Assembly (NCBI GenBank): GCA_030835185.1
Contig: JAUQWL010000189.1
Location: 1 to 17,273 of the forward strand
Direction of reading: 5' to 3'
Source of the DNA: Solirubrobacterales bacterium
GTDB taxonomy: Bacteria; Actinomycetota; Thermoleophilia; Solirubrobacterales; 70-9
DNA: 17,273 nt
This document shows, one piece after another, positions 1 through 6,994 of this stretch (position 1 is its first letter; every line of letters begins with the position of its first letter). The position numbers and the translations under genes are program-made. The notes under the pieces were generated by a model. The model did not search any database and was not told where the DNA came from. It saw nothing but the letters and a program-made list of their open reading frames with translations.

Positions 1-1
1 G

Positions 2-157
2 GCCGACTCGGTCGGCCGCTTCTTCATGGTCGCCAACGGGCCGGAACGCGATGCCGGCGTCAAGCAGGCGCTTTCGTCTTTCCCTAATGCGACCGTCACC
101 GAAGGCCGCGCCGGCGACGGCTTCTACGAAGCGGTCATCAGTTCCCTGATGGCCTGA
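2..157 (+). CDS. C-terminal 51 residues of a protein, possibly HAD-like hydrolase (partial)
   Basis: An open frame enters from the left edge and stops at TGA 155-157. The visible tail begins ADSVGRFFMVANGPERD and ends FYEAVISSLMA. Its codon use is ordinary for this GC-rich genome, and the frame ends 62 nt before the next gene. The pattern of a short strand (FFMVAN), an acidic/basic turn, a second strand (ATVTEG) and a final helix resembles the C-terminal end of some HAD-superfamily hydrolases from actinobacteria. The catalytic motifs would lie outside the window, so the family call is a guess from style only. That it is coding is well supported; its function is not. Confidence 0.5.
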   Translation, partial: ADSVGRFFMVANGPERDAGVKQALSSFPNATVTEGRAGDGFYEAVISSLMA

Positions 158-182
158 CTGCTTCGCACCAGACGTACCGTCT

Positions 183-199
183 CTAACCCGGTATTAACT
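183..199 (+). promoter_or_regulatory. Putative OmpR-type response-regulator box upstream of the two-component operon
   Basis: The sequence CTAACCCGGTATTAACT holds two TAAC cores in direct repeat, 11 bp apart (TAAC at 184 and 195). It ends 20 nt before the response-regulator start. An 11-bp direct-repeat period is typical of sites bound head-to-tail by OmpR/PhoB-family dimers. The same arrangement, CTAACC-N5-TTAAC, recurs at 4554-4570 before the PepSY-like gene. Autoregulation of the operon is the simplest reading, but binding is inferred. Confidence 0.5.
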
Positions 200-219
200 T
201 CAATCGGGAGAATCGGGAT

Positions 220-894
220 ATGAGAGTTCTCGTGGTCGAAGACCAACCGAAGATGGCCCGCCTGCTTTGCGCCGGCCTTGAGTCCGAAGGTCTTGCCACC
301 GACCACACGGACAACGGGGAGGACGCGGTGTGGATGGCCGGTTCGGCCGCGTACGATGCGATCGTCCTCGACGTGATGCTTCCCGGCATCGACGGGTTCG
401 AGACCTGCGCGCGCATGCGTGCGTCAGACGTCCGGGCGCCGGTCCTGATGCTGACCGCGAGGGACGCCGTGGACGACCGCGTCGCCGGGCTGGACGGAGG
501 CGCGGACGACTATCTCACGAAGCCTTTCGCTTTTCCTGAACTCTTCGCGAGGGTTCGTGCTCTGGCACGGCGAGGACCGGTCGAGCGGCCCGTCGTGCTC
601 GAGGTCGGGGACTTGAAGCTGGACCCGGCCCGTCAACGAGTCTGGCGCGGGAATACGGAGATCACGCTGACGGCCAAGGAGTTCGCGATCCTCCAGGTGT
701 TCATGTCTCGTCCAGGGGAGGTACTCAGCCGGTACCAGCTGCTCGAACGGGCGTGGGATATCGCCTACGAAAACCGCTCGAACATAATCAACGTCTACAT
801 CAACTATCTGCGCAAGAAGATCGACGCTCCGTTCGGGACCGACTCGATCGAGACGATCCGCGGGGTCGGTTACCGCATGAAAGAGCGGCCCTGA
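220..894 (+). CDS. OmpR/PhoB-family DNA-binding response regulator
   Basis: This is a cytoplasmic transcription factor activated by phosphotransfer from the histidine kinase encoded next to it. It is 224 residues long, normal for the family. The receiver domain (about 1-115) shows the acidic pocket E7/D8, phospho-acceptor D51 in VLDVMLPG, switch T79 and the conserved K101 in LTKPF. The winged-helix effector domain (about 128-222) ends with the typical IETIRGVGYRM. The ATG start at 220 is preceded by GGGAG at 206-210, nine bases upstream. Its stop lies 2 nt before the TTG chosen for the kinase, so the two are one operon and probably translationally coupled. A tandem TAAC box just upstream suggests autoregulation. 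The stimulus cannot be read from the sequence. Confidence 0.95.
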   Translation: MRVLVVEDQPKMARLLCAGLESEGLATDHTDNGEDAVWMAGSAAYDAIVLDVMLPGIDGFETCARMRASDVRAPVLMLTARDAVDDRVAGLDGGADDYLTKPFAFPELFARVRALARRGPVERPVVLEVGDLKLDPARQRVWRGNTEITLTAKEFAILQVFMSRPGEVLSRYQLLERAWDIAYENRSNIINVYINYLRKKIDAPFGTDSIETIRGVGYRMKERP

Positions 895-896
895 GC

Positions 897-2261
897 TTGG
901 AACGGGTGCCGATCCGCCTGCGATTGGCGGCGGGATTCGCCGCCGGCCTGGCCGTCGTGCTGGCCCTGGCCGGCGGTTTCGTCTACGTCGAGGTTGCCAG
1001 GAATCTCAGCGAAGCGCTTGATGCGAATCTGGCCGCGCGGGCAGACGACGCCCGAGCGCTGGTCGACAGTTCCAGCCAGGGGGATGCCCGTCTCAAAGAG
1101 CTCGGTAGCGAGAACGAAGGTGAAGCGTTCATCCAGGTCATGCGCGCGGACGGATCGATCGTCGGATCGACTCTTCCCGGTGGCTACGAGGTTCTGAGCC
1201 GCGATCAGATCGCCGAAGCCACGCGTGAAGACTCGACGGTGGATGGTGTCCAGATTCCCGAAAGCGATGACGATTACCGGGTACTGGCGATCCCTACCGA
1301 ACGCGACAACGGTCCAGCGGTGGTTGTGGTCGGCGCGACCACCGCCGACATGGAAGAAACGTTGTCCGGTCTCCGTCGCACCCTCGCCCTGGGGGCCCCG
1401 CTGTGTCTGCTCCTGGCGTCGTTGATTGGATACGTGCTGGGGTCGCGTGCTTTGCGGCCTGTCGAAGCGATCAGGTTGCGGGCACGCGAGATCACCCTGG
1501 AAAGCGCGGGGGAACGGCTGCCGAGGCCGGCCGCGGACGACGAGCTCCGCAGGTTGGCCGACACGCTGAACGAAATGCTCGATCGAGTCGAAACGGCGCT
1601 TCGGCGAGAGCGCACTTTCGTCTCGGATGCCAGCCACGAACTGCGTACACCGCTCGCGATCCTCAAGTCCGAGATCGAACTCATCCAGCGTACCGGCGGA
1701 TCAAAAGCAGACCTGCAGTCCGCTCTCGATTCGGCAGCTGAGGAAATCGATCACCTCGTGCTTCTCGCCGAAAACCTTCTGGTCATAGCTCGTGCCGACC
1801 GCGGCTCCCTGCCGCTCCGGATGGAAGAGGTCGCCCCGGAGTCGGTGATCCAGCGGGTTGCCTCCCGGTTCGAGAGACTTGTGGCTGATGCCGGACGGAC
1901 CCTGAGCCTCGAGGTCGGAGCGGTAGGGATTCACCGTCTGGACCCTCTGCGGATCGATCAGGCAATGGCGAATCTCACTGAGAACGCCCTGACCCACGGG
2001 CGCGGCGACATCACCCTGGGAGCGAGGACGACAGAGCAGACCCTGGAGCTCTTCGTCCGCGATCAGGGCCCCGGGTTCCCGGCCGACTTCCGCAGGCACG
2101 CCTTCGAACGTTTCTCCCGGGCGGATCCGGGCCGAACCGATGCCGGCACGGGCCTCGGACTCGCGATCGTCCGGGCGATCGCTGACGCGCATGGAGGGCG
2201 GGTCGGAATCGACCACACCGCCTCGGGGGACACCGAGGTTTCGCTCTTCATCCCGATCTGA
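897..2261 (+). CDS. HAMP-domain sensor histidine kinase, partner of the preceding response regulator
   Basis: This is a membrane kinase that autophosphorylates and passes phosphate to the upstream response regulator. From TTG 897 it is 454 residues: TM1 about 10-31, an extracytoplasmic sensor of roughly 130 residues with no domain I recognise, TM2 about 161-182, HAMP about 183-238, then HisKA with H247 in FVSDASHELRTPLA. The ATPase domain shows the N box (NLTENALTHG), G1 (DQGPGFP), F box (FERFSRAD) and G2 (GTGLGLAIV), so it should be active. The open frame extends back into the regulator gene, but translation from there would overlap 145 nt of a conserved domain. TTG 897 or GTG 906, just after the regulator stop, are the credible starts, with AAAGAG at 880-885 as a weak Shine-Dalgarno. 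Confidence 0.93.
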   Translation: MERVPIRLRLAAGFAAGLAVVLALAGGFVYVEVARNLSEALDANLAARADDARALVDSSSQGDARLKELGSENEGEAFIQVMRADGSIVGSTLPGGYEVLSRDQIAEATREDSTVDGVQIPESDDDYRVLAIPTERDNGPAVVVVGATTADMEETLSGLRRTLALGAPLCLLLASLIGYVLGSRALRPVEAIRLRAREITLESAGERLPRPAADDELRRLADTLNEMLDRVETALRRERTFVSDASHELRTPLAILKSEIELIQRTGGSKADLQSALDSAAEEIDHLVLLAENLLVIARADRGSLPLRMEEVAPESVIQRVASRFERLVADAGRTLSLEVGAVGIHRLDPLRIDQAMANLTENALTHGRGDITLGARTTEQTLELFVRDQGPGFPADFRRHAFERFSRADPGRTDAGTGLGLAIVRAIADAHGGRVGIDHTASGDTEVSLFIPI

Positions 2262-2396
2262 CCGTTGCTGAACGCAATTTCGAGGTTCGGCTTTCATTCC
2301 TGGCAGTCATCACCGGGGTTGAGTCTCGCCAGAAGGCCAAACCTGGCTTCGACAGTCACGGTCGCGGGTCGGCCGGCACTTACCCCCGTCCGTCAG

Positions 2397-2415
2397 CACC
2401 AGGAGAAACCTGGTG
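2397..2415. repeat. Inverted repeat between convergent genes, possible weak terminator
   Basis: CACCAGG (2397-2403) and CCTGGTG (2409-2415) form a perfect 7-bp stem with a 5-nt loop. It lies in the 261-nt gap between the kinase stop (2261) and the acyltransferase stop (2523), which converge. Neither side has a T-run, so it is not a standard intrinsic terminator. I see nothing else convincing in this gap. Confidence 0.3.
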
Positions 2416-2522
2416 ATCCGTGCGGAGAGCCTGCGCCGCGTGGTCGCCCGTCCGGGGACCGAAGGTCAGGTAAGCGATCGACATTGCGACCGCGACCGTC
2501 ATGGGCCAGGGCAGTCGCTCTT

Positions 2523-3641
2523 TCAGGTCTCTTCCACGGCGGGCCCGGTCAGCCGGGGCCGGCTCCGGTGAGCGCTGTCGAGCACCGGCCGCTCTACAAG
2601 GTGCCAGCTCAGATTGGCGAAAAGCAGGGCGATCGGAAAGGCGACGGCCATCGCCCCTGCGGCCGAGAGGGGGAGCACATCGTGAGCCCGTAGCCAGACC
2701 AGAACCGGAACATGCCACAGGTAGAAGCCGTAGGTGACCGTTCCCATGTTGACCAGCGGACCGCTTCCCAGCCACCCGGTTCCCCGAGAGCCGAGCCACG
2801 CAGCACCGATTACGCAGGCGAATCCGGTCGCGGCGAGCAGATCACCGGCCGCAGCCGGCTGGAGTGCGGGTCCACCGTTCCCGACGATCCCATGAAGGAC
2901 GCTGTTGATGACAATCAGAGCCGCCCCTGCGGTCACAAGGGCCAACCCTTGGCGGGGTTGATACGGCCGGCCGTGGACCCACACCGCGGCGAGCATCCCG
3001 ACTGCGAAGTAGGGGAGTACTGCCGGGAGCAGCTTTGTCCAGACAAGCGCGGAACCGATCGGACCGGTCACGTTCCAGACGATGCCGAGCGCGATCATTG
3101 CCAGCGGCACTCCGATCAGCCCCAGTCGGCCCCTGCCCCTGAGTGCCAGCCATCCGAGTAGAGGCAGGATCGCGTAATAGGTGGCTTCGATCGCAATCGT
3201 CCAGGTCGGCGGGTCCAGTTTCATCACGGTCCCCGGCGTGAAGTTCTGCCCGAAAAACGCGAAAAGGTAGAGGTTGCCGAGGTCAGGCAGCCTCAGCCCG
3301 GGTGCTCCGGCGAGAGGCCAGAGCAGCAGGATCGAACCGGCTGTCGCCACGTAGTAGGCAGGCACGATTCTCGCAATTCTCCGAACGGCGAAAGTGCCGG
3401 GGGGAGCGAGCGGACGCTCGTCGAGGCGAGTCGCCACCCACGGTCTGAAAAGTACGAAACCGGAGAGCACGAAAAACAGGACCCATCCCACCCGCAGTTC
3501 ATGCAGCAGGATCGTGCCGGGCGCGGCGGGCATCGCCGAAAAGACGGTCGGCAACGTATAGAGCCAGCAATGAAAAGCGAAGACCCCGACCGCCGCGAGC
3601 CCGCGAATTCCGTCGAGGGAGCTGTTGCGTTCCCGGCTCAC
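2523..3641 (-). CDS. Acyltransferase-3 family membrane O-acyltransferase (OafA/YrhL-like)
   Basis: This is a polytopic inner-membrane enzyme of the family that moves acyl groups, often acetyl, onto sugars of cell-surface glycans, lipids or antibiotics. At 372 residues it is standard length for the stand-alone membrane domain, with no fused SGNH domain. The N-terminus carries the family signature SLDGIRGLAAVGVFAFH, with R13 and H24 in the R-x10-H arrangement thought to be catalytic. It is followed by about ten hydrophobic segments, including the conserved VLFFVLSGFVLFRPW and the late YGFYLWHVPVL. The start is GTG at 3641; an in-frame TGA lies immediately upstream, which rules out a longer frame. 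It is divergent from the PP2C gene and convergent with the kinase. The substrate is unknown. Confidence 0.9.
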   Translation of the reverse strand: MSRERNSSLDGIRGLAAVGVFAFHCWLYTLPTVFSAMPAAPGTILLHELRVGWVLFFVLSGFVLFRPWVATRLDERPLAPPGTFAVRRIARIVPAYYVATAGSILLLWPLAGAPGLRLPDLGNLYLFAFFGQNFTPGTVMKLDPPTWTIAIEATYYAILPLLGWLALRGRGRLGLIGVPLAMIALGIVWNVTGPIGSALVWTKLLPAVLPYFAVGMLAAVWVHGRPYQPRQGLALVTAGAALIVINSVLHGIVGNGGPALQPAAAGDLLAATGFACVIGAAWLGSRGTGWLGSGPLVNMGTVTYGFYLWHVPVLVWLRAHDVLPLSAAGAMAVAFPIALLFANLSWHLVERPVLDSAHRSRPRLTGPAVEET

Positions 3642-3659
3642 TCATCCATCGTGCGCTCT

Positions 3660-3670
3660 CCGGGTTAGAG
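3660..3670 (-). promoter_or_regulatory. Half-site matching the two-component box, upstream of the acyltransferase
   Basis: Read on the minus strand this is CTCTAACCCGG, identical over 11 bases to positions 181-191 in front of the response regulator. It sits 18 nt upstream of the acyltransferase GTG start, in the short divergent gap with the PP2C gene. The second half (TTAAC at +11) is absent, so it may be a weak single site or chance. Confidence 0.25.
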
Positions 3671-3685
3671 GCTGGTGAAAGGCAG

Positions 3686-4531
3686 GTGGGACGCTCCGAT
3701 CGACGGCTTCAGTGCTTTAACCCCCTTCCAATCGAGGCTCAGCACACTCTGGGCATGATTGAGCGAGCCGGCCGAGAATCAGCTTCGAATCCGACCTGGT
3801 CGGTCCGGTCGGGGGGATCGACGGGCTTCGTGGCCGAATGCGACGCGGCAAGTACTCAGGGCAGGGGACGCCGTCGCAACGAGGACGCCTGCCTCGTCGC
3901 CCTGCCCCGGCTTGCGGTGGCCGATGGCGTCGGCGGAGAGCGGTCCGGTCACTTCGCAGCGGGATTGGCGATCGCTGCGCTTGCGAGCCAGCCTGGCGGC
4001 GATCCCCGGTCGGAACTCCGCCACGCTTTCATCGAAGCCCAGGCCGCAGTTCTTTCGCTCGCATCCGACGGGAAACACGCCGGGGCGGCGACCACGATGA
4101 CCGCCGGACGGTTCGTCCCGGGCGGCATCTGGGTGGCGCACATCGGTGACAGTCGAGCCTACCGCCTGCGCTCCGGCAGGCTCGAACAATTGACCACCGA
4201 TCACATCCTCGTTGAAGAGCTCCGGCAGCGCGGCGTCATAGGCCGGGAGAAGGCCGAAGAGCACCCCCTTCGATCAATGCTCACCAAGGGCCTGGGTGTC
4301 GAGCCCGGCCGTGCCGCCGATCCGGACCTGTTCAGAGTCGACCTCGAGCCTGGAGACACGGTCCTGCTCTGCACAGACGGATTCTCCAACTGTCTCGACC
4401 CGGTGGAAACGGTCGCGGGCCTGACCGCTCCGGGTTCGCTCGCTCTCGCTCTCGAGAAGCTCGTCGATACCGCACAGCGAAGAGGCACGGACGACGTCAC
4501 CGCGGTCGCTGCACGGCTGTCTGCCGGCTGA
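3686..4531 (+). CDS. PP2C/PPM-type serine/threonine protein phosphatase
   Basis: This is a metal-dependent phosphatase that removes phosphate from Ser/Thr residues, the usual counterpart of bacterial Hanks-type kinases. No kinase gene lies in the window. With the GTG start it has 281 residues and a single catalytic domain. Motifs are in order: RNEDACLV (D67), VADGVGG (D80, G81), AATTMTAGRF, VAHIGDSRAYR (D155), LLCTDGFSN (D231) and GTDDVTAVA (D270), so the two-metal centre is complete. No transmembrane segment follows, so it is predicted to be cytosolic. The start is uncertain: GTG 3686 has GAAAGG just upstream, but residues 1-23 look unlike the family, and ATG 3755 (MIERAG) is a reasonable alternative. 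It is divergent from the acyltransferase. Confidence 0.88.
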   Translation: MGRSDRRLQCFNPLPIEAQHTLGMIERAGRESASNPTWSVRSGGSTGFVAECDAASTQGRGRRRNEDACLVALPRLAVADGVGGERSGHFAAGLAIAALASQPGGDPRSELRHAFIEAQAAVLSLASDGKHAGAATTMTAGRFVPGGIWVAHIGDSRAYRLRSGRLEQLTTDHILVEELRQRGVIGREKAEEHPLRSMLTKGLGVEPGRAADPDLFRVDLEPGDTVLLCTDGFSNCLDPVETVAGLTAPGSLALALEKLVDTAQRRGTDDVTAVAARLSAG

Positions 4532-4553
4532 ACTGTCACCCGGACCCGGCCTG

Positions 4554-4570
4554 CTAACCGCCGCTTAACC
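4554..4570 (+). promoter_or_regulatory. Second copy of the putative response-regulator box, upstream of the PepSY-like gene
   Basis: CTAACCGCCGCTTAACC repeats the CTAACC-N5-TTAAC layout seen at 183-199, again with an 11-bp step between TAAC cores (4555 and 4566). It lies in the 92-nt gap after the phosphatase gene and ends 53 nt before the PepSY-like start. TAGGTT at 4580-4585 could serve as a -10 element with the box in the activator position. The match predicts that the two-component system regulates this gene. Confidence 0.5.
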
Positions 4571-4623
4571 ACGCCTCCTTAGGTTCGTCCGGCAGTGACA
4601 AATGACGACAGCAAGGAGACACG

Positions 4624-5016
4624 ATGTTCGAAGAAAAGAAAGTCGGCAAGACCATGGCGGTCCTCGCGGCCATAGCTGCCATCGGGGTCGGTGGCGCAGG
4701 GATCGCGAGCGCCACCGTAGGTGGACCGGGCAACGGTTCGGAAGCCAATACGGAGAAGGAAGACACGCTCACCGGACCGGAAGCGGATCGCGCATCGGCT
4801 GCGGCCGAGAAGGCCACGGGCGGCAAGGCGACGGAAGTCGACCGCGAGGACGCCTCTTCCGACAAGGAGTCGGGCTCACAGGACGCCGAGGACAAGGGTG
4901 AGTTCCAGACCCCGGCGGACACGGCCTATGAGGTCGAGGTCGACAAGGGCGGCAAGGAGATCGACGTCTACCTGGACAAGGACTTCCAGGTGATCGCGAC
5001 CGACGCCGGCGGCTGA
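4624..5016 (+). CDS. Small exported acidic protein with PepSY-like domain
   Basis: This is a 130-residue protein with a basic N-terminus (KKVGK), a hydrophobic stretch at about 11-30 and a possible signal-peptidase site after IASA (A30). The mature part is strongly acidic. Residues about 50-128 fit the PepSY pattern: a helix (PEADRASAAAEKATGG), a TEVDRED strand, a charged linker, then AYEVEVDKGGKEIDVYLDKDFQVI. PepSY domains are extracytoplasmic and often act as peptidase inhibitors or sensors, and such genes are frequently regulated by neighbouring two-component systems. The start is clear: AAGGAG at 4613-4618, five bases before ATG. A candidate response-regulator box lies upstream and a strong terminator downstream, so it is probably monocistronic. 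Its partner is unknown. Confidence 0.8.
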   Translation: MFEEKKVGKTMAVLAAIAAIGVGGAGIASATVGGPGNGSEANTEKEDTLTGPEADRASAAAEKATGGKATEVDREDASSDKESGSQDAEDKGEFQTPADTAYEVEVDKGGKEIDVYLDKDFQVIATDAGG

Positions 5017-5044
5017 TTCCCGCTTCCGGCAGCAGGCCGCAACA

Positions 5045-5079
5045 CGGGACCGGTGCCTCGGGCACCGGTCCCGTTCTTT
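5045..5079 (+). terminator. Strong intrinsic terminator after the PepSY-like gene
   Basis: CGGGACCGGTGCC (5045-5057) pairs perfectly with GGCACCGGTCCCG (5061-5073), a 13-bp stem closed by a TCG loop. It is followed at once by TTCTTT (5074-5079). It begins 28 nt after the PepSY-like stop and separates that gene from the metalloregulator. Confidence 0.93.
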
Positions 5080-5119
5080 ACGGTCACTTACTTGCGCGGC
5101 CGCGCACCGGGTGCGACTC

Positions 5120-5125
5120 TAGTAT
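5120..5125 (+). promoter_or_regulatory. Possible -10 element for the metalloregulator gene
   Basis: TAGTAT lies between the terminator and the TTG start, 44 nt upstream of it, in otherwise GC-rich sequence. No good -35 stands 16-18 nt upstream (TTGCGC at 5092 is too far), so this is tentative. Confidence 0.25.
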
Positions 5126-5158
5126 CAGGACAGCAATCACCACCGAGCACGAATCGTC

Positions 5159-5163
5159 AGGAG
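5159..5163 (+). promoter_or_regulatory. Ribosome binding site that fixes the TTG start of the metalloregulator
   Basis: AGGAG lies six bases before TTG 5170. The open frame continues upstream to a GTG at 5053 inside the terminator stem, which cannot be a real start. This Shine-Dalgarno and the family's N-terminus (QEEYLQTIFWL) support TTG. Confidence 0.75.
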
Positions 5164-5169
5164 ACGACC

Positions 5170-5880
5170 TTGGCCGAAGAACAGGCGACCGTTGCCCAAG
5201 AGGAGTACCTGCAGACCATCTTCTGGCTGATGGAGGCCGGTCTGCCGATCACCGGAGCGAACATCGCACGCGCGATGCAGCTTTCCCCACCGACGGTTCA
5301 CGAGATGGTCAAGCGGCTGGAGACTGACGGCTACGTGACCCGCAGCGAAGACAAGATCCTGCAACTGACCGACAATGGCCGGGCCGAAGCCGAACAGATC
5401 ACCCGCCGTCACCGGATGATCGAACGCTTTCTGACCGACGTCCTCGGTATCCCGTGGGACGAGGTCCACGAAGAGGCCGAGCGGCTCGAGCACGCGATGT
5501 CGCCGGTGCTCGAGGAACGCATGAAGGCCGCTATCGGAGGGGCGAAGACGTGCCCGCACGGCCACCCGATCGAAGGGGTGCGGGAGCAGGGCGCGCCGCT
5601 GTCCGACGTCGACGTCGGCGCCTCGGTCGTCGTACTCCGTTTCGAGAACGAGGCCGAGAGCCTGCTCCACTACCTCAAGGACATCGGCCTCGAGCCGGGC
5701 CTCGAGGGGACGGTCGCTTCAAGCGACGATGAGTCTGTGGTGGTCGACGCCGCCGACGGCGATCACAAGGTCACCCGTACTGTCGCCGAAACCGTGACCG
5801 TACGTGCCGACCCGGCCCCGCCGCCGCGCGCCGCCCTGCCCGACCAGCTGGTCATCTCCGAGGACCGCTACGGGCGCTGA
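5170..5880 (+). CDS. DtxR/IdeR/MntR-family metal-dependent transcriptional regulator
   Basis: This is a cytosolic repressor that binds DNA when loaded with Fe(II) or Mn(II). It has 236 residues in the three-domain layout of the long DtxR type: winged helix (about 8-70), dimerisation and metal domain (about 71-140), and C-terminal FeoA/SH3-like domain (about 148-225). It aligns without gaps to DtxR with an offset of +2. The ancillary-site ligands H79, E83 and H98 are kept as H81, E85 and H100. In the primary site E105 and H106 are kept (E107, H108), but M10 is replaced by E12 and C102 by E104, which is closer to the carboxylate-rich MntR site. I therefore cannot tell whether it senses iron or manganese. 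It is tail-to-tail with the aminotransferase gene, 8 nt apart. No target metal-transport gene lies in the window. Confidence 0.92.
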   Translation: MAEEQATVAQEEYLQTIFWLMEAGLPITGANIARAMQLSPPTVHEMVKRLETDGYVTRSEDKILQLTDNGRAEAEQITRRHRMIERFLTDVLGIPWDEVHEEAERLEHAMSPVLEERMKAAIGGAKTCPHGHPIEGVREQGAPLSDVDVGASVVVLRFENEAESLLHYLKDIGLEPGLEGTVASSDDESVVVDAADGDHKVTRTVAETVTVRADPAPPPRAALPDQLVISEDRYGR

Positions 5881-5892
5881 CCGCGGGGTCAG
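5877..5892. repeat. Small inverted repeat spanning both convergent stop codons
   Basis: CTGACC (5877-5882) pairs with GGTCAG (5887-5892) around a GCGG loop. The stem contains the TGA of the metalloregulator (5878-5880) and, on the other strand, the TGA of the aminotransferase (5889-5891). It may help end transcription in both directions, but there is no T-run. Confidence 0.3.
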
Positions 5893-6959
5893 GCGACCGA
5901 AGCGATACGGCGTACACCTTCGTCGATGTACTCGGGGGGGACCGAGGCGAAGGAGAAGCGCAGGCAGCTTTCGCCACCCTTGAGCATGAAGTCGGTACCG
6001 GGCAGGAACGGCGCCCCGGCCTCTTTGGCCCGAGACGCCATCTCGACTGCGTCGAACTCCTCACCGAGATCCGCCCAGAGGAAGTACCCGCCGGCAGGGA
6101 CCACGAAGCGCGCGTTGGGCAGATGCTCGCCGAGGGCAGAGATCAGGGCGTCGCGGCGTTCCTGGAGCTGGACCTTGACCTGCTTGATGTTCCGGTCGAG
6201 CGCGCCGGACTGACACAGCTCCAGCACCACCGAACCGGCGAGCATGTTCGGGGAGATGTAGTTCTCGTTGGCCACTTCTGCCATGTCGGCGATCACGGAA
6301 CCGGGGCCGGCGAGGTATCCGATCCGGACGCCGGGGCTGACGGTCTTCGAGAAGGAAGAGGCGTGGACGACCCGGTCGTTGTCGTCGATCGCCAGCATCG
6401 TCGGTGGCGGCGAAGCTCCGAAGGGCAGCTCGCGGTAAGGGTCGTCTTCGAAGATGACGAAGTCGTGTTCGGCGGCGAGCTCGACCAGCCGGGCCCGCTT
6501 GCCGGCCGAGAGAGTGCAGCCGGCGGGGTTGTGGAAGTTGGGGATGATGTGGGCCAGCTTGACCGGACCGTCCTTGAGCGCCACCTCGATCGCGTCGACG
6601 TCGATGCCGTCGGACTCGAGCGGGATCGGTACGAAGTCGACCCCGAGCTGCTCGAGCAGCAGCAGGGTCCGGTCGTAGGATGGCTGCTCGACCACGACGC
6701 GATCGCCAGGGGCCAGCATCTGCCGGAACAGCATCGCGCCGGCCTCGAGCGAGCCGTTGGTGACCATCACCCGATCGGCCGAATCCAGCCCGTGCCGTTC
6801 GGCGATCCAGTCGCAGAGGCCGGGATGACCGATGCCGACGCCGTACGACAGCGCCGTTTTCCAGTCGTTTTCCAGGGCCTTGGCTGCTGCCTGCCGGACT
6901 GCGTCGGCGGGGATGAGGTCGGGACTGGGCGCGCCGCGCGCGAAGCTGATCGTATCCAT
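5889..6959 (-). CDS. PLP-dependent aminotransferase, class I/II (LysN/MocR-type domain without HTH)
   Basis: This is a fold-type I aminotransferase that moves an amino group between an amino acid and a 2-oxo acid in the cytosol. At 356 residues it lacks the N-terminal winged helix of MocR regulators, so it should be purely enzymatic. It resembles the 2-aminoadipate/aromatic aminotransferase branch. Visible motifs are TNGSLEA (PLP phosphate region), QPSYDR (Y95), NFHNPAGCTL (N144), EDDPYREL (D172, Y175), the Schiff-base lysine K205 in SSFSKTVSPGVRIGY, and a C-terminal LRFSF arginine for the substrate carboxylate. The ATG start has AGGGGG a few bases upstream. It lies 35 nt downstream of the sulfatase-fold gene on the same strand, so cotranscription is possible. 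The substrate cannot be fixed. Confidence 0.88.
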   Translation of the reverse strand: MDTISFARGAPSPDLIPADAVRQAAAKALENDWKTALSYGVGIGHPGLCDWIAERHGLDSADRVMVTNGSLEAGAMLFRQMLAPGDRVVVEQPSYDRTLLLLEQLGVDFVPIPLESDGIDVDAIEVALKDGPVKLAHIIPNFHNPAGCTLSAGKRARLVELAAEHDFVIFEDDPYRELPFGASPPPTMLAIDDNDRVVHASSFSKTVSPGVRIGYLAGPGSVIADMAEVANENYISPNMLAGSVVLELCQSGALDRNIKQVKVQLQERRDALISALGEHLPNARFVVPAGGYFLWADLGEEFDAVEMASRAKEAGAPFLPGTDFMLKGGESCLRFSFASVPPEYIDEGVRRIASVA

Positions 6960-6994
6960 GAACCCCCTAGCCTAAATGAGGCCGGGGGCAGGCG

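Noticed and set aside
753..896. N-terminal extension of the histidine kinase from ATG 753
   Set aside because: It overlaps the winged-helix domain of the response regulator in another frame and is basic, unlike a kinase N-terminus; TTG 897 or GTG 906 fits the operon.
2380..2502. Small minus-strand frame of 40 residues with a hydrophobic start (MTVAVAMSIAYLTFGP)
   Set aside because: It lies just after the acyltransferase stop, with no clear Shine-Dalgarno and a low-complexity second half; too little support to call a gene.
4554..4585. IdeR/DtxR-type operator, because CTAACC and TTAGGTT both occur
   Set aside because: The IdeR box is TTAGGTTAG followed by CTAACCTAA as an inverted repeat; here the order is reversed with a wide gap, and the TAAC cores are direct repeats.
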